64,000 nt of DNA from Labedella gwakjiensis (GCF_003014675.1 NZ_PYAU01000001.1:186001-250000); one strand, 5' to 3'. Positions 37,663 through 46,905 are shown, counted from the stretch's first letter. Made by a program: numbers and translations. Notes: generated by a model not told the origin, from the letters alone.

Positions 37663-39234
37663 TCAGCGCTCGTAACGGACGACGACGTTCCGAGGACCGG
37701 ACCACTCGGACGATGCCGTGAAGCCGAGGGACTCGATGAGGGCCAGGTCGTCCGCCACCATGTCAGCAGGGTAGACGTCACCGTAGATGACCCACACGAC
37801 CTGCTCGTCGTCGAGACGGTCGAGGACATCGTCGAGGTCGTCTGACTCGCCGTCGAGCGTGCCCGTCTCCGCTCCGGTCTCACGCAGAGTGATGTCGTCG
37901 AGCCCCTGGAAGGGTTCGGGATAGACGTACTCGATTCGACGAGCCGTCCACTTGGCGGTTCCGTCGACCGGCTCGTAGCGAGGCATGAAGTAGACGGCGT
38001 CGCCGGGCTCAGCGGCTTCGACCACCTCGGCGACGGTCGACCAGTCGCTGCCGCTCTTGGAATAGTCCGCGCGCTGCGACGCATAGACCGCCGTGACGGC
38101 GAGGATCCCGATGACGGCGATAGACCACCGGATGACGCGTCTCGGAACGGCCAGGAGGCCCGCTGCGATGAGGAGCCCGACGGCTGGCACGGTGAAGGTG
38201 AAGTAGCGGGGCGAGTACATCGGGGACGACGCGATCGTGTACGCCGCGACGACGAGCGTCGACACGAGCATCCAGGGAAGGGCGTAGGCGAGGAGCTCGC
38301 GGACGGGCGACGGCCGCGCGGAGCGCGAGCGCAGGACGAGCCACGCCATGAGCGCGATGCCGACGACGGCGAGCACGATGCCCGATGCGCGCCATACCGA
38401 GTCGAACCAGCCGGGGAGCGCCCCGTCGTCCGGAGTCTCTCCGAGGAACCACTGGTTGAGAAGCACACGCCGGATGACACCGACGGCGCTGCGGTCGCCC
38501 TCGGAACCCACCTGACCGCGCTGTCCGAACGAGAGGAGGATCACGGGCGCGCTGAGGACGGCCGCGACGATCGCCGAGCCGACGAATGAGCCAACGACCC
38601 GGCGGTCGGTGCGGTGGAGGATGACCACCGTGATCAGGTGGCCCACCACGAGGAGAGCGAGGTAGACGTTGAGCAGCACACCCACCGCCGCGAGGATCGC
38701 GTAGAGCGCCCAGCGCGCTGCCGAGTTGCGGGTGTCGAGCGCACGGGCCAGGGCGACCGTCGCCCAGACGGCCGCGACAGCCGTGAACGCGAATGGACGC
38801 CCCTCGATGCCCGCCCAGAGGAGACGAGGCAGGAGCATCGTGACGACGGCTCCCACCACCGCGAGGCGTTCGCCGCCGAAACGGCGACCCAGGACGTACG
38901 TACCGACCACCGCTCCGCCCACGGCGAGTGCGCTCGGGAAGCGGATCGCGAACTCGGACGCGCCGAACAGCCCGATCCACACATGCATGAACGCGTAGTA
39001 GACGCCGTGGACGGCGTCGATGTTCTGGAGCATCTCCCAGAGTTCGGACCAGGAGCGGGTCGCGGCCGAGACGGTGATCGCCTCATCTGTCCACGACGAG
39101 ACGTCGGCCGAACGGATCGACGACAGCACGACGGCGATGACGCCGAGGATGGCCGGCAGCAGGACCCGCCGGCGGGCCGATGGCGACGGGTCCCCCGGCG
39201 CGACGGGCTGCGTGCGGGATGCGGTGACGGCCAC
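37663..39234 (-). CDS. Integral-membrane glycosyltransferase, GT39/PMT-like (GT-C fold)
   Basis: A 523-residue protein with about ten to eleven membrane helices and a soluble C-terminal domain (about 395-523). The first extracytoplasmic loop has an acidic SSWTDEAITV motif, typical of GT-C transferases that use polyprenyl-phosphate sugars, and HGVYYAFMHVWIGLFG resembles the next conserved block. Such enzymes decorate proteins or cell-wall polymers outside the membrane. Donor and acceptor are unknown. The tandem-repeat region lies upstream of its start. Confidence 0.8.
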   Translation of the reverse strand: MAVTASRTQPVAPGDPSPSARRRVLLPAILGVIAVVLSSIRSADVSSWTDEAITVSAATRSWSELWEMLQNIDAVHGVYYAFMHVWIGLFGASEFAIRFPSALAVGGAVVGTYVLGRRFGGERLAVVGAVVTMLLPRLLWAGIEGRPFAFTAVAAVWATVALARALDTRNSAARWALYAILAAVGVLLNVYLALLVVGHLITVVILHRTDRRVVGSFVGSAIVAAVLSAPVILLSFGQRGQVGSEGDRSAVGVIRRVLLNQWFLGETPDDGALPGWFDSVWRASGIVLAVVGIALMAWLVLRSRSARPSPVRELLAYALPWMLVSTLVVAAYTIASSPMYSPRYFTFTVPAVGLLIAAGLLAVPRRVIRWSIAVIGILAVTAVYASQRADYSKSGSDWSTVAEVVEAAEPGDAVYFMPRYEPVDGTAKWTARRIEYVYPEPFQGLDDITLRETGAETGTLDGESDDLDDVLDRLDDEQVVWVIYGDVYPADMVADDLALIESLGFTASSEWSGPRNVVVRYER

Positions 39235-39979
39235 GTCGGCCTCCTTCGAAACGTCGACGTCGTGCCGGTCGAGGCGGCACGATCATCCGGTGAGGTGCGG
39301 TGTTGTGTTGACGCGTGACCGTGATGACGGGACGTCGGCCACCCGGAGGGGCTGAATCGATCCCACCCCTCATGAGGAGGATGCACTCGCGTTCGAGGAT
39401 CCCTCACGTCTGAAGGAGTCTACCGAGACGTGGATGCCACAAGCGGGGGTGTCCACCGGATTCACCTCCCCCCAAAACGGGGCGGGCACGTGCAGGCGCA
39501 ACCGAGAGCGGCCCGAGAACGTAGGGCACCGAGGGAACAGAAAAGGCCGGGCCGCAGAACGCCTCTCGGCGCGAGGCCGCACACCCACTCGACGCGGCAC
39601 CACCTCGAAAAGGGAACCAAAAAGGCCGGGCCGCAGAACGCCTCTCGGCGCGAGGCCGCACACCCACTCGACGCGGCACCACCTCGAAAAGGGAACCAAA
39701 AAGGCCGGGCCGCAGAACGCCTCTCGGCGCGAGGCCGCACACCCACTCGACGCGGCACCACCTCGAAAAGGGAACCAAAAAGGCCGGGCCGCAGAACGCC
39801 TCTCGGCGCGAGGCCGCTCGGAGCGGCTAAATTTGGAGCCCGGGGTTACTGCGGCCCGGCCGTGTTCAAGTGTAGCCAACCTCCGGCGGGGTTCGTGCGC
39901 GGTCTGCGCTGAGCGAACACGTTTGACCGGAAACGGGCGATCGCGCTAGTGACGCCGGGTGTGGGCCTGGCGCTCGCGG
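39235..39979. other. Gene-free region with the tandem-repeat array
   Basis: The 745 bases between the glycosyltransferase start and the 3' end of the next minus-strand gene hold no supported gene. The centre (39545-39817) is an array of 79-base repeats; the flanks are ordinary GC-rich sequence. The array is open in several frames on both strands, but only because the unit length is not a multiple of three and the sequence is GC-rich. Confidence 0.7.
39545..39817. repeat. Tandem repeat: 79-base unit, three full copies and one partial
   Basis: Copies start at 39545, 39624, 39703 and 39782; the first three are complete and identical and the fourth stops after 36 bases. Each unit holds an interrupted palindrome GCCTC-N7-GAGGC and ends in GGGAACCAAAAA; on the minus strand, hairpin then TTTTT lies in the order of a terminator. 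The perfect identity suggests recent duplication, so copy number may vary between strains. Confidence 0.95.
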
Positions 39980-40609
39980 TCAGTCGAGCGAGCCGGTACG
40001 CCACAGCCGACCGCACGACGTGAGCTCCGCGGCGAGCGTCGAGTACCGCAGGGCCCGGGTCGTGAGTTCGCTCGATCGAGAAGGCTCGGTGACGTCGAGG
40101 TCGTCGGCGACCGAGGCGCAGCCGATTCCTGCGACGCGGCAGTATGCGGCGGCACGGTCGAGGGCGATTGCGAAGTCGCCTTCGAAGATGCCGCGGAGGA
40201 TCTCGTCGGCGAGCACCATGATCTCGTCCGGCCCCGTGGGGGCCTCCGCCCCGGCGACGACCGGGTCGATCGTCGTGGACAGGGTCACTCCGCGTTGGAA
40301 GTAGTAGCTCGCCGACACGGGATCCTGACGAATGAGGAGCCTCAGCAGGTAGATGCGCCAGAGGGCACCCGGCAGGCTGCGAGCGGGCGCCCGCGCCCAC
40401 AGCTCGGCGATGGCGTCGATCCCGTTCTCGTCGGTGTAGGCGATGAGCCGCTCGACGACGTCGGCATCCGGGTCGGCGCGCACCCGCGCGAGGAGCGCTT
40501 GCGATGTCTCGTGCGCCACCCGACTCGTCTCGGCGGGGTCGGCACCACCCTGGAAGGCCTCGAAGACGGAGCTCGGGAACTTCGTCGGCTTGTGGAACTC
40601 CTCCGCCAT
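39980..40609 (-). CDS. Conserved hypothetical helical protein
   Basis: A 209-residue soluble protein, rich in Ala, Asp and Glu, predicted to be helical throughout. It starts MAEEFHKPTKFPSSVFEAFQG and contains two cysteines close together (AAYCRVAGIGCAS) plus one near the C-terminus (TSCGRLW). No domain, signal peptide or membrane segment is recognised. The ATG at 40609 follows a GGAGAGA stretch. It is transcribed toward the tandem-repeat array and away from the tRNA-Lys gene. Confidence 0.75.
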   Translation of the reverse strand: MAEEFHKPTKFPSSVFEAFQGGADPAETSRVAHETSQALLARVRADPDADVVERLIAYTDENGIDAIAELWARAPARSLPGALWRIYLLRLLIRQDPVSASYYFQRGVTLSTTIDPVVAGAEAPTGPDEIMVLADEILRGIFEGDFAIALDRAAAYCRVAGIGCASVADDLDVTEPSRSSELTTRALRYSTLAAELTSCGRLWRTGSLD

Positions 40610-40735
40610 GTCTCTCCCTCCGTCGCGTGCGCCTGGGATGCGCACCGTTCAACGCTACATCGCCCGTCGGAGCCCGGTACGCTCCCGCCGCGTCGTTCTC
40701 GTGAGAGCGGCGGTGACGGTAGATTGGGTGACCGC

Positions 40736-40808
40736 GGGCCTCTAGCTCAGTCGGTAGAGCAGCGGACTTTTAATCCGTAGGTCGTGGGTTCGAGCCCCAC
40801 GGGGCCCA
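40736..40808 (+). tRNA. tRNA-Lys (anticodon TTT)
   Basis: A 73-nt cloverleaf: acceptor GGGCCTC with GGGGCCC (one G-U pair), D-arm with GGTAGAGC, anticodon loop CTTTTAA with anticodon TTT, and T-arm GTGGGTTCGAGCCCCAC. The following bases are CCG, so the CCA end is added after transcription. Confidence 0.96.
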
Positions 40809-40817
40809 CCGTTCACC

Positions 40818-40849
40818 GCTCACCTACCCCCACGAATTGGGGGGTGAGC
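40818..40849 (+). terminator. Terminator-like hairpin after tRNA-Lys
   Basis: GCTCACC(TA)CCCCC pairs with GGGGG and GGTGAGC around the loop ACGAATT; a poorly T-rich tail follows. Confidence 0.55.
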
Positions 40850-40993
40850 CCCGCTCATATTTCGGTGGGTTGCGATTGCGAGGCTTCCTCACGTCCCGAT
40901 AACCTGAGGGTTGTTCAGGAAACATCCCGTGCGCCCGGTCCGGCGTCACCGTCGCAACGATGATCGCCGTTGCCCTGCCTCAGGGAGACCCCC

Positions 40994-42154
40994 ATGGATC
41001 TCACCATCATCATCCCCACGTTCAACGAAGCACCCAACGTCGCGGAGCTCGTCCGCCGCATCCAGCTCGCCGTGGCGGGAACCGACGCTGAGATCGTGTT
41101 CGTCGACGACTCGAACGACGACACGCCTCGCGTTATCGAGGAGGTGGCGGCTGCCGCCTCGATGCCCGTCCGCCTCCTGCACCGCGACGACCCGCAGGGC
41201 GGACTCAGCGGTGCGGTGCTCGAGGGCATGGCCATCGCCCAGTCCGACTGGTGCCTCGTGATGGACGGCGACCTGCAGCACCCGCCGGAGGTCATCCCCT
41301 CCCTCGTGGCCCGCGCACGCCGGGGCGGCGTGGACGTCGTCGTGGCCTCCCGCTACGTCGGCGACGGCACGGCACATGGCCTCGCGAACGGGATCCGCAC
41401 CCTCGTCTCCCGCGCATCGACCCTCGTGACGAAGGCGATGTTCCCCATCCGCCTGCAGGACTGCACCGACCCGATGACCGGATTCTTCCTCGTGCACCGA
41501 CCCTCGGTCGTGCCAGACGAGCTGCAGCCCCGCGGCTTCAAGATCCTTCTCGAACTGCTGGCCCGCCGCCCCTTCCGTGTCGCGGAGGTGCCGTTCGACT
41601 TCGCGCAGCGCTTCGGCGGCGAGTCGAAGGCGAGCCTCGTCCAGGGCTTCCGGTTCCTCATGCAGCTCGCCATGCTGCGCTTCGGCCGGATGTCCGGCTT
41701 CGCGCTCGTCGGCGGGCTCGGCGCGGTCGCGAACATCGCGATCGTCGCGCTCCTGTCCTCGTTCGGAATGTCCTATCTCGTCGCATCCGTCATCGCGGCC
41801 GAAGTCACGATCCTCGGCAACTTCGCCCTGCTCGAGCGCTTCGTCTTCTCGGACCTCCGCCAGGAGTCCGGTTCCATGTGGAAGCGACTCTGGAAGTCGT
41901 TCGCCTTCAACAACATCGAGTCGGCGATCCGCATCCCGATCGCCACGGCAGCGGTCTCGGCCGGCATCATGCACGGCACGGTCGCCACGACGGTCACCCT
42001 CGCTATCGCGTTCGTCGTGCGCTTCACGTTCCACTCGCTCGTGGTCTACGCACCCCAGCGCAAAGCCCGCGTGTCCGCGATCGCGAAGCCGGACACGGCC
42101 GCGACGGTCACCGTGCCCGCAACGGTGGCGGAGCCGGAGCGCCTCGCGAGCTGA
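40994..42154 (+). CDS. Polyprenyl-phosphate glycosyltransferase (GT2) fused to GtrA
   Basis: A 386-residue protein. Residues 1-225 are a GT2 domain of the dolichol-phosphate mannosyltransferase type (LTIIIPTFNEAPNVAELV; VFVDDSNDDTP; LVMDGDLQHPPE with the DxD-like motif; QRFGGESKAS); residues 230-365 are a GtrA domain of four membrane helices (FGRMSGFALVGGLGAVANI). It likely loads a sugar on the lipid carrier and helps flip it, providing donor for GT-C enzymes such as the GT39-like protein encoded 1.8 kb away. Start ATG 40994 with GGGAG upstream. Confidence 0.92.
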   Translation: MDLTIIIPTFNEAPNVAELVRRIQLAVAGTDAEIVFVDDSNDDTPRVIEEVAAAASMPVRLLHRDDPQGGLSGAVLEGMAIAQSDWCLVMDGDLQHPPEVIPSLVARARRGGVDVVVASRYVGDGTAHGLANGIRTLVSRASTLVTKAMFPIRLQDCTDPMTGFFLVHRPSVVPDELQPRGFKILLELLARRPFRVAEVPFDFAQRFGGESKASLVQGFRFLMQLAMLRFGRMSGFALVGGLGAVANIAIVALLSSFGMSYLVASVIAAEVTILGNFALLERFVFSDLRQESGSMWKRLWKSFAFNNIESAIRIPIATAAVSAGIMHGTVATTVTLAIAFVVRFTFHSLVVYAPQRKARVSAIAKPDTAATVTVPATVAEPERLAS

Positions 42155-42213
42155 CCGTCCGCCGGGCCGTCAGCCGCACGCCTCACGACTCGGCGCCGCG
42201 GACGGGCGGAGCG

Positions 42214-42840
42214 TCAGGACGATGCTCGCGGCAGGCCGGCCGCCGGAAGGATGACGCCGTCGATGTTTCCGATGAGGAACTCCCGGTCGACGGGGCGGCC
42301 GAGCATGAGCACACGGTAGGCCGCCATCGCCGGGCCGATCATGCACAGCCGCTCGACGTCGCAGTCCGCATCGATCTCGCCGCGCTCGATGGCGCGGCGG
42401 AAGATGACCCGGTTCGCGGAAGCGCGCGGCTCCACGAGGGCGGCATGGGCCGCGGCGGCCATCTCGGGACTGCGCGCGATCATCGAGACGATCCCCGCCA
42501 TGACCTTGAGCTTGCGGTCGGCGTCGCGGATCGTCGGGGCCTTGATCATGGCGATGAGGTCGCCACGCAGCGTGCCGGTGTCGGGAAGGGCGTCGAGGTC
42601 GACCTCGCTCGCCTTGAGGCACGCGACCGCATCGAGCACCAGCTCGGCCTTCGACGACCAGCGCCGGTACAGCGTGGCCTTTCCGGCCTTCGCCCGAGCG
42701 GCGACCATGTCGATGGTCATCCCGTCGTAGCCGGTCTCCGCCAGCACCTCGAGCGTCGAATCGAGGATCTCGGAATCTCTCGTGTGGTCGCGCTTCCGGC
42801 CGAGCTTCGGCTTCGTCTCGTCGAGGTCTGTCTGCGTCAT
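42214..42840 (-). CDS. TetR-family repressor of the divergent efflux pump
   Basis: A 208-residue TetR protein: helix-turn-helix ILDSTLEVLAETGYDGMTIDMVAARAKAGKATLYRRWSSKAELVLDAV at residues 24-71, then a helical ligand-binding domain with a C-terminal part of the TetR_C_16-like type. It probably represses itself and the divergent MFS gene, and is released by a drug or metabolite exported by the pump. The two starts are 97 bases apart. Confidence 0.9.
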   Translation of the reverse strand: MTQTDLDETKPKLGRKRDHTRDSEILDSTLEVLAETGYDGMTIDMVAARAKAGKATLYRRWSSKAELVLDAVACLKASEVDLDALPDTGTLRGDLIAMIKAPTIRDADRKLKVMAGIVSMIARSPEMAAAAHAALVEPRASANRVIFRRAIERGEIDADCDVERLCMIGPAMAAYRVLMLGRPVDREFLIGNIDGVILPAAGLPRASS

Positions 42841-42893
42841 CGCAGCGGCCTCCTTTCGTCGTTCTCCAGGTTACCGGTGGATTAATTCCAGAA

Positions 42894-42913
42894 CGAGTTA
42901 TATCCGGAACTCG
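42894..42913. promoter_or_regulatory. Candidate TetR operator between tetR and the MFS gene
   Basis: An inverted repeat CGAGTT-N8-AACTCG (42894-42913). The same region has a direct repeat, CCAGAACGAGTTAT / CCGGAACTCGATAG, and is AT-rich compared with its surroundings. TATAGT (42924-42929) before the MFS start is a possible -10 box, so a bound repressor would cover that promoter. Confidence 0.55.
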
Positions 42914-42937
42914 ATAGTACCGTATATAGTGATCCGC

Positions 42938-44434
42938 ATGTCTGAAACCTCATCATCGACGGGTCGCCGTCGCTGGATCACGCTCGTCGTGGTCGGGCTC
43001 GCCCAGCTCATGGTCGTGCTCGATGCCACCGTCGTGAACATCGCCCTCCCCTCCGCCCAGCAGGACCTCGGCTTCTCGGACGGGGAACGCCAGTGGATCA
43101 TCACGGCCTACTCCCTCGCGTTCGCGAGCCTCCTCCTGCTCGGCGGGCGCCTCTCCGACCTCATCGGCCGCAAGCGCACCTTCGTGATCGGGCTGGTCGG
43201 CTTCGCCATCGCCTCGGCCCTCGGCGGCGCGGCCACCTCCTTCGAACTCCTCGTCGCCGCCCGCGCCCTGCAGGGCGTGTTCGGCGCCCTGCTCGCCCCC
43301 ACGGCCCTCGCCGTGCTCACCACCACCTTCGTCATCCCGAAGGAACGTGCGAGGGCGTTCGGCGTCTTCGGAGCGATCGCCGGCGCCGGCGGCGCCGTGG
43401 GGCTGCTCCTCGGAGGCTTCCTCACGGAAGCCCTCGACTGGCGCTGGAATCTCTACATCAACGTCTTCATCGCGGCCGTCGCCCTCGTCGGCGCCTTCCT
43501 CTTCGTCCCCAACATCACGCGCACGGGCCCGCGACCGAAGCTCGACGTCCCCGGCACGATCCTCGTCTCGGGAGCGCTCTTCGGACTCGTCTACGGGTTC
43601 TCGAACGCCGAGACCGACGGCTGGGACTCCCCGGCCACGTGGGGCATGCTCGCGGGAGCCGCCGTGCTCCTCGTCGCGTTCGTCGCGTGGCAGCGTCGAG
43701 CGGCGCACCCGCTCCTCCCCCTCTCGATCGTGCTCGACCGCAACCGCGGTGCCGCATACAGCTCGGTGCTGATCGCGGGAGCCGGCATGTTCGGCATCTT
43801 CCTCTTCGTGACCTACTACCTGCAGATCACGCTCGGCTACTCGCCCATCCAGACGGGGCTGTCGTTCCTTCCGATGATCGGAATGCTCGTACTCGCCGCC
43901 CAGCTCGGGACGAACATCTTCGTTCCCCGCTTCGGGCCGAAGGTCATGGTGCCCATCGGCATGACGCTCGGTGCGACCGGCATGATCCTCCTGACGTTCC
44001 TCGACGCATCGAGTTCGTACGCCGCGAACGTCCTCCCTGCCCTCATGGTGCTCGGCGCGGCGATGGGCACGATCATGCCGGCATCCATGCAGACGGCCAC
44101 CCTCGGTGTCGATCGCCAGTTCGCCGGGGTCGCCTCGGCGATGGTGAACACGAGCCAGCAGGTGGGCGGATCGATCGGCACGGCGCTGCTCAACACCCTC
44201 GCCGCGACGGCGACGGCCGACTATCTCGTCGACCACCCGGTCGTGACCGAGACGATCGGCATCAACGCCGCCATCGCCGGATACCAGACCGCCTACTGGT
44301 GGGGCGCCGGCTTCTTCGCCCTCGGCGCTGTCATGTCGGCGATCGTCTTCCGTCGGCGGTCGCAGGGACTGTCGCTGTCACACGGCGCCGTCGCGACACC
44401 GGAGCGAGAGGCCACCCCGGTTCCCTCGGCCTGA
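42938..44434 (+). CDS. MFS drug efflux transporter, DHA2 (EmrB/QacA) family
   Basis: A 498-residue membrane protein with 14 predicted helices. DHA2 motifs: LDATVVNIALPSAQQDLGFS (helix 1), GGRLSDLIGRKRTF (motif A), and GAIAGAGGAVGLLLGG (motif C, antiporter). It likely expels hydrophobic drugs in exchange for protons, under control of the divergent TetR. The ATG at 42938 lies close to the predicted -10 box, so the leader is very short. A GC-rich hairpin ends the gene. Confidence 0.92.
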   Translation: MSETSSSTGRRRWITLVVVGLAQLMVVLDATVVNIALPSAQQDLGFSDGERQWIITAYSLAFASLLLLGGRLSDLIGRKRTFVIGLVGFAIASALGGAATSFELLVAARALQGVFGALLAPTALAVLTTTFVIPKERARAFGVFGAIAGAGGAVGLLLGGFLTEALDWRWNLYINVFIAAVALVGAFLFVPNITRTGPRPKLDVPGTILVSGALFGLVYGFSNAETDGWDSPATWGMLAGAAVLLVAFVAWQRRAAHPLLPLSIVLDRNRGAAYSSVLIAGAGMFGIFLFVTYYLQITLGYSPIQTGLSFLPMIGMLVLAAQLGTNIFVPRFGPKVMVPIGMTLGATGMILLTFLDASSSYAANVLPALMVLGAAMGTIMPASMQTATLGVDRQFAGVASAMVNTSQQVGGSIGTALLNTLAATATADYLVDHPVVTETIGINAAIAGYQTAYWWGAGFFALGAVMSAIVFRRRSQGLSLSHGAVATPEREATPVPSA

Positions 44435-44448
44435 GCACACGGCTGGGC

Positions 44449-44481
44449 GGGAGGCGAGTCCGCGGAGCGGGCTCGCCTCCC
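44449..44481 (+). terminator. Terminator after the MFS gene
   Basis: GGGAGGCGAG (44449-44458) pairs with CTCGCCTCCC (44472-44481), loop of 13 bases, between the MFS gene and the ABC exporter. Confidence 0.65.
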
Positions 44482-44542
44482 CCGTGGGGAGTCCGTCTCT
44501 CGGAGGAGGCGCGAGGACGGTTCGCTCCCTAGCCTTGAGGGC

Positions 44543-45349
44543 ATGACCGAAGCCGAAGCCGATTCCGTCGTCCCCGTCCCTGCCCAGACGACCTCAGCAC
44601 CCGCGTTGCGCATCGCCGGGCTGCGGAAGTCGTTCGGCGAGAAGATCGCCGTCGAACACCTCGACCTCACCGTCCCGTCCGGGTCCTTCTACGGCCTCGT
44701 CGGGCCGAACGGTGCAGGGAAGACGACGACCCTGTCCATGGCGACGGGGCTGCTCCGTCCGGATGCCGGCACGATCGAGATCCTCGGTACGGACGTGTGG
44801 CGCGAGAACGTCAAAGCGAAATCGCTCGTCGGTGTCCTGAGCGACGGCGTCGCCCTCTTCGATCGCCTCACCGGCGAGCAGCTCGTCACGTACCACGGCC
44901 TCCTCCACGGCATGGACAGGGAGACGGTCGCGCAGCGGACGGCCGACCTCCTCGACCTCCTGGACCTCCGAGAGGCCGGCGGAACCCTCGTGGTCGACTA
45001 CTCGGCCGGCATGACGAAGAAGATCGCGCTCGCCTCCGCTCTCGTTCACGCTCCACGGCTCCTCGTCCTCGACGAGCCCTTCGAATCCGTCGACCCCGTA
45101 TCCGCCGCGAACATCCGCGATCTGCTGGCCGGTTACGTGCGCGGCGGCGGCACCGTGATCGTGTCGAGCCATTCGATGGACCTCGTTCAGCGCATGTGCG
45201 ACCACGTCGCCATCATCGGATCCGGACGCCTGCTCGCCGCCGGCACGACCGACGAGGTCCGCGCCGGCTCGACCCTCGAGGACCGATTCGTCGAGCTCGT
45301 GGGCGGCCGCCACACCGGGGAGGGACCGTCATGGTTGCACACCTCCTGA
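44543..45349 (+). CDS. ABC exporter ATP-binding protein
   Basis: A 268-residue ATPase: Walker A GPNGAGKTT, Q-loop region, Walker B LLVLDEPFESVDP and switch His in SSHSMDLV. The signature is degenerate (YSAGMTKK in place of LSGGQ), as in some type ABC-2 exporters. It starts with a 20-residue acidic tail. Its end overlaps the permease gene by 19 bases, so both are translated together. The substrate is not evident. Confidence 0.9.
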   Translation: MTEAEADSVVPVPAQTTSAPALRIAGLRKSFGEKIAVEHLDLTVPSGSFYGLVGPNGAGKTTTLSMATGLLRPDAGTIEILGTDVWRENVKAKSLVGVLSDGVALFDRLTGEQLVTYHGLLHGMDRETVAQRTADLLDLLDLREAGGTLVVDYSAGMTKKIALASALVHAPRLLVLDEPFESVDPVSAANIRDLLAGYVRGGGTVIVSSHSMDLVQRMCDHVAIIGSGRLLAAGTTDEVRAGSTLEDRFVELVGGRHTGEGPSWLHTS

Positions 45350-46905
45350 GCCTGCGTTATCGCCTCCTCCTCAACGGGTTCAAACGGAGCACCTGGTCCC
45401 TCGTCTCGGCGGTTATCGGCGTCGCCTACGGGCTCCTCATCCTCGTCGGCATCGTGGTCGGCATGATCGCCCTGTCGTTCACCGAGCCGGAGCTCGTGTG
45501 GGTCGTCTCCGTCCTCGCCGGGGGTGTCGCCGTCCTCGGATGGGTCGTCGCCCCCATCCTCCTGCGCGGATACGACAACTCCCTCAGCGTCGCGAAACTG
45601 CGCGTCTTCCCCATCCCGCCGCGACGTCTCCTCGTCGGACTCCTCGTCGTCGGGCTGCTCGGTGTTCCGGGGATCGTGACGGTCATCGCCGGACTGTCGA
45701 CGACCCTCGGGTGGATCGGCGAGCCCGCAGCCGTCGCCGTCGCCCCCTTCGCCGCCCTCCTCGCCGTGCTCACGTGCGTCGTCGCTTCCCGGGCGTTCGA
45801 GTCGGTCGGAGCGTCCCTCGCCGCCGGTCGCCGCTATCGCGAGATCATGAGCGTCGTCGTGTTCATCCCCATCCTCCTGCTCGGTCCGATCATCGGTCTC
45901 GGAGGACCAGCCCTCGCGAACGCGTCGGCCGACCTGCCGGCGATCGCTCGCATCGTCTCCTGGACGCCCCTCGGCGCCGCCTGGTCCATCCCGGGAGACG
46001 TCGCGCTCGGTCGCCCGCTCGACGCCCTCGCCAAGGCGGCGATCGCGGTGGCGACACTCGTGGTCCTCGTGATCGCGTGGCGCCGCAGTCTCACGACCCT
46101 GCTCGCGACGCCGCCGCGGTCGGCGGCCGGTTCCGGCGGACGGAAGGGACTCGGCCCGTTCTCCTGGTACCCCGCGACACCGACAGGCGCCGTCGCCGCC
46201 CGCACCTCCGTGTACTGGCTGCGCGACCCGCGCTACGGCGGGTCACTCATCATGATCCCCGTCCTCGTCGTGATCGCCGTGTTCGTGGCGATCACCGGCT
46301 CCGACTGGTTCCTCGCCGCCCTCGGCCCGATCATCGCCGCGACCCTGGCGATCACCCTGTGCGCGGAAGTGGCCTACGACGGCACGGCGTTCGCCTCCCA
46401 CCTCTCGACGGGGGTGAGCGGCGCAGCGGACCGCGCGGGTCGTGTCATCACTCTCGCCATCATCTCCGTGCCCCTCGTGCTGCTCAGCACGATCGCGCCG
46501 CTCGTGGTGCTCGGTCGTGCCGAACAGATCCCGGCGATCCTCGGTATCGGTCTCGGTCTCCTCCTCACCGGATTCGGGGTGTCGAGCGTCGCGTCTGCGC
46601 GATTCCTCATGCCGGTGCCGGCCGCCGGCGAGAGTCCGTTCAAGACCCCACCCGGGTCCACGTTCAGTGCCCAGCTCGGCATGTACGCCGCGTGGCTGAT
46701 CGTCTTCGCCCTGGCCATCCCCGAGCTGGCGCTCGGGATCGCCGCGATCGTCACCGGCAGTATCGTCCTCGGTGTCGTCGCACTCGCGGTGGGCGTCTCC
46801 CTCGGTCTCGTCCTCATGATCGTCGGCATCCGGCGCGGCGGCGCGCTGCTCGAACGGCGTGGGCCGGAACTGCTCGCGAGCCTCATGCGTGCTCGCGGCG
46901 CCTGA
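45331..46905 (+). CDS. ABC exporter permease, large ABC-2 type
   Basis: A 524-residue membrane protein with about twelve helices in two groups (for example LVSAVIGVAYGLLILVGIVVGMIAL and IIMIPVLVVIAVFV-like SLIMIPVLVVIAVFVAITG). No catalytic motif. It partners the ATPase just upstream. The ATG at 45331 follows GGAGGG and lies inside the end of the ATPase gene. A weak hairpin GACGTCC-TC-GGACGTC (46915-46930) follows. Confidence 0.85.
   Translation: MVAHLLSLRYRLLLNGFKRSTWSLVSAVIGVAYGLLILVGIVVGMIALSFTEPELVWVVSVLAGGVAVLGWVVAPILLRGYDNSLSVAKLRVFPIPPRRLLVGLLVVGLLGVPGIVTVIAGLSTTLGWIGEPAAVAVAPFAALLAVLTCVVASRAFESVGASLAAGRRYREIMSVVVFIPILLLGPIIGLGGPALANASADLPAIARIVSWTPLGAAWSIPGDVALGRPLDALAKAAIAVATLVVLVIAWRRSLTTLLATPPRSAAGSGGRKGLGPFSWYPATPTGAVAARTSVYWLRDPRYGGSLIMIPVLVVIAVFVAITGSDWFLAALGPIIAATLAITLCAEVAYDGTAFASHLSTGVSGAADRAGRVITLAIISVPLVLLSTIAPLVVLGRAEQIPAILGIGLGLLLTGFGVSSVASARFLMPVPAAGESPFKTPPGSTFSAQLGMYAAWLIVFALAIPELALGIAAIVTGSIVLGVVALAVGVSLGLVLMIVGIRRGGALLERRGPELLASLMRARGA

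Noticed and set aside
39545-39817. CRISPR array
   Set aside because: The repeats are 79 bases long and directly adjacent, without variable spacers; no cas genes are present.
39430-39949. Open frames on both strands through the 79-base repeat array with repeated peptides
   Set aside because: The frames exist because the repeat lacks stop codons and its length is not divisible by three; all frames read similarly and none has a start context or domain.
40811-40832. PHO-box-like GTTCACCGCTC after tRNA-Lys
   Set aside because: Only one unit fits; the second has no core match and the sequence is part of the hairpin after the tRNA.
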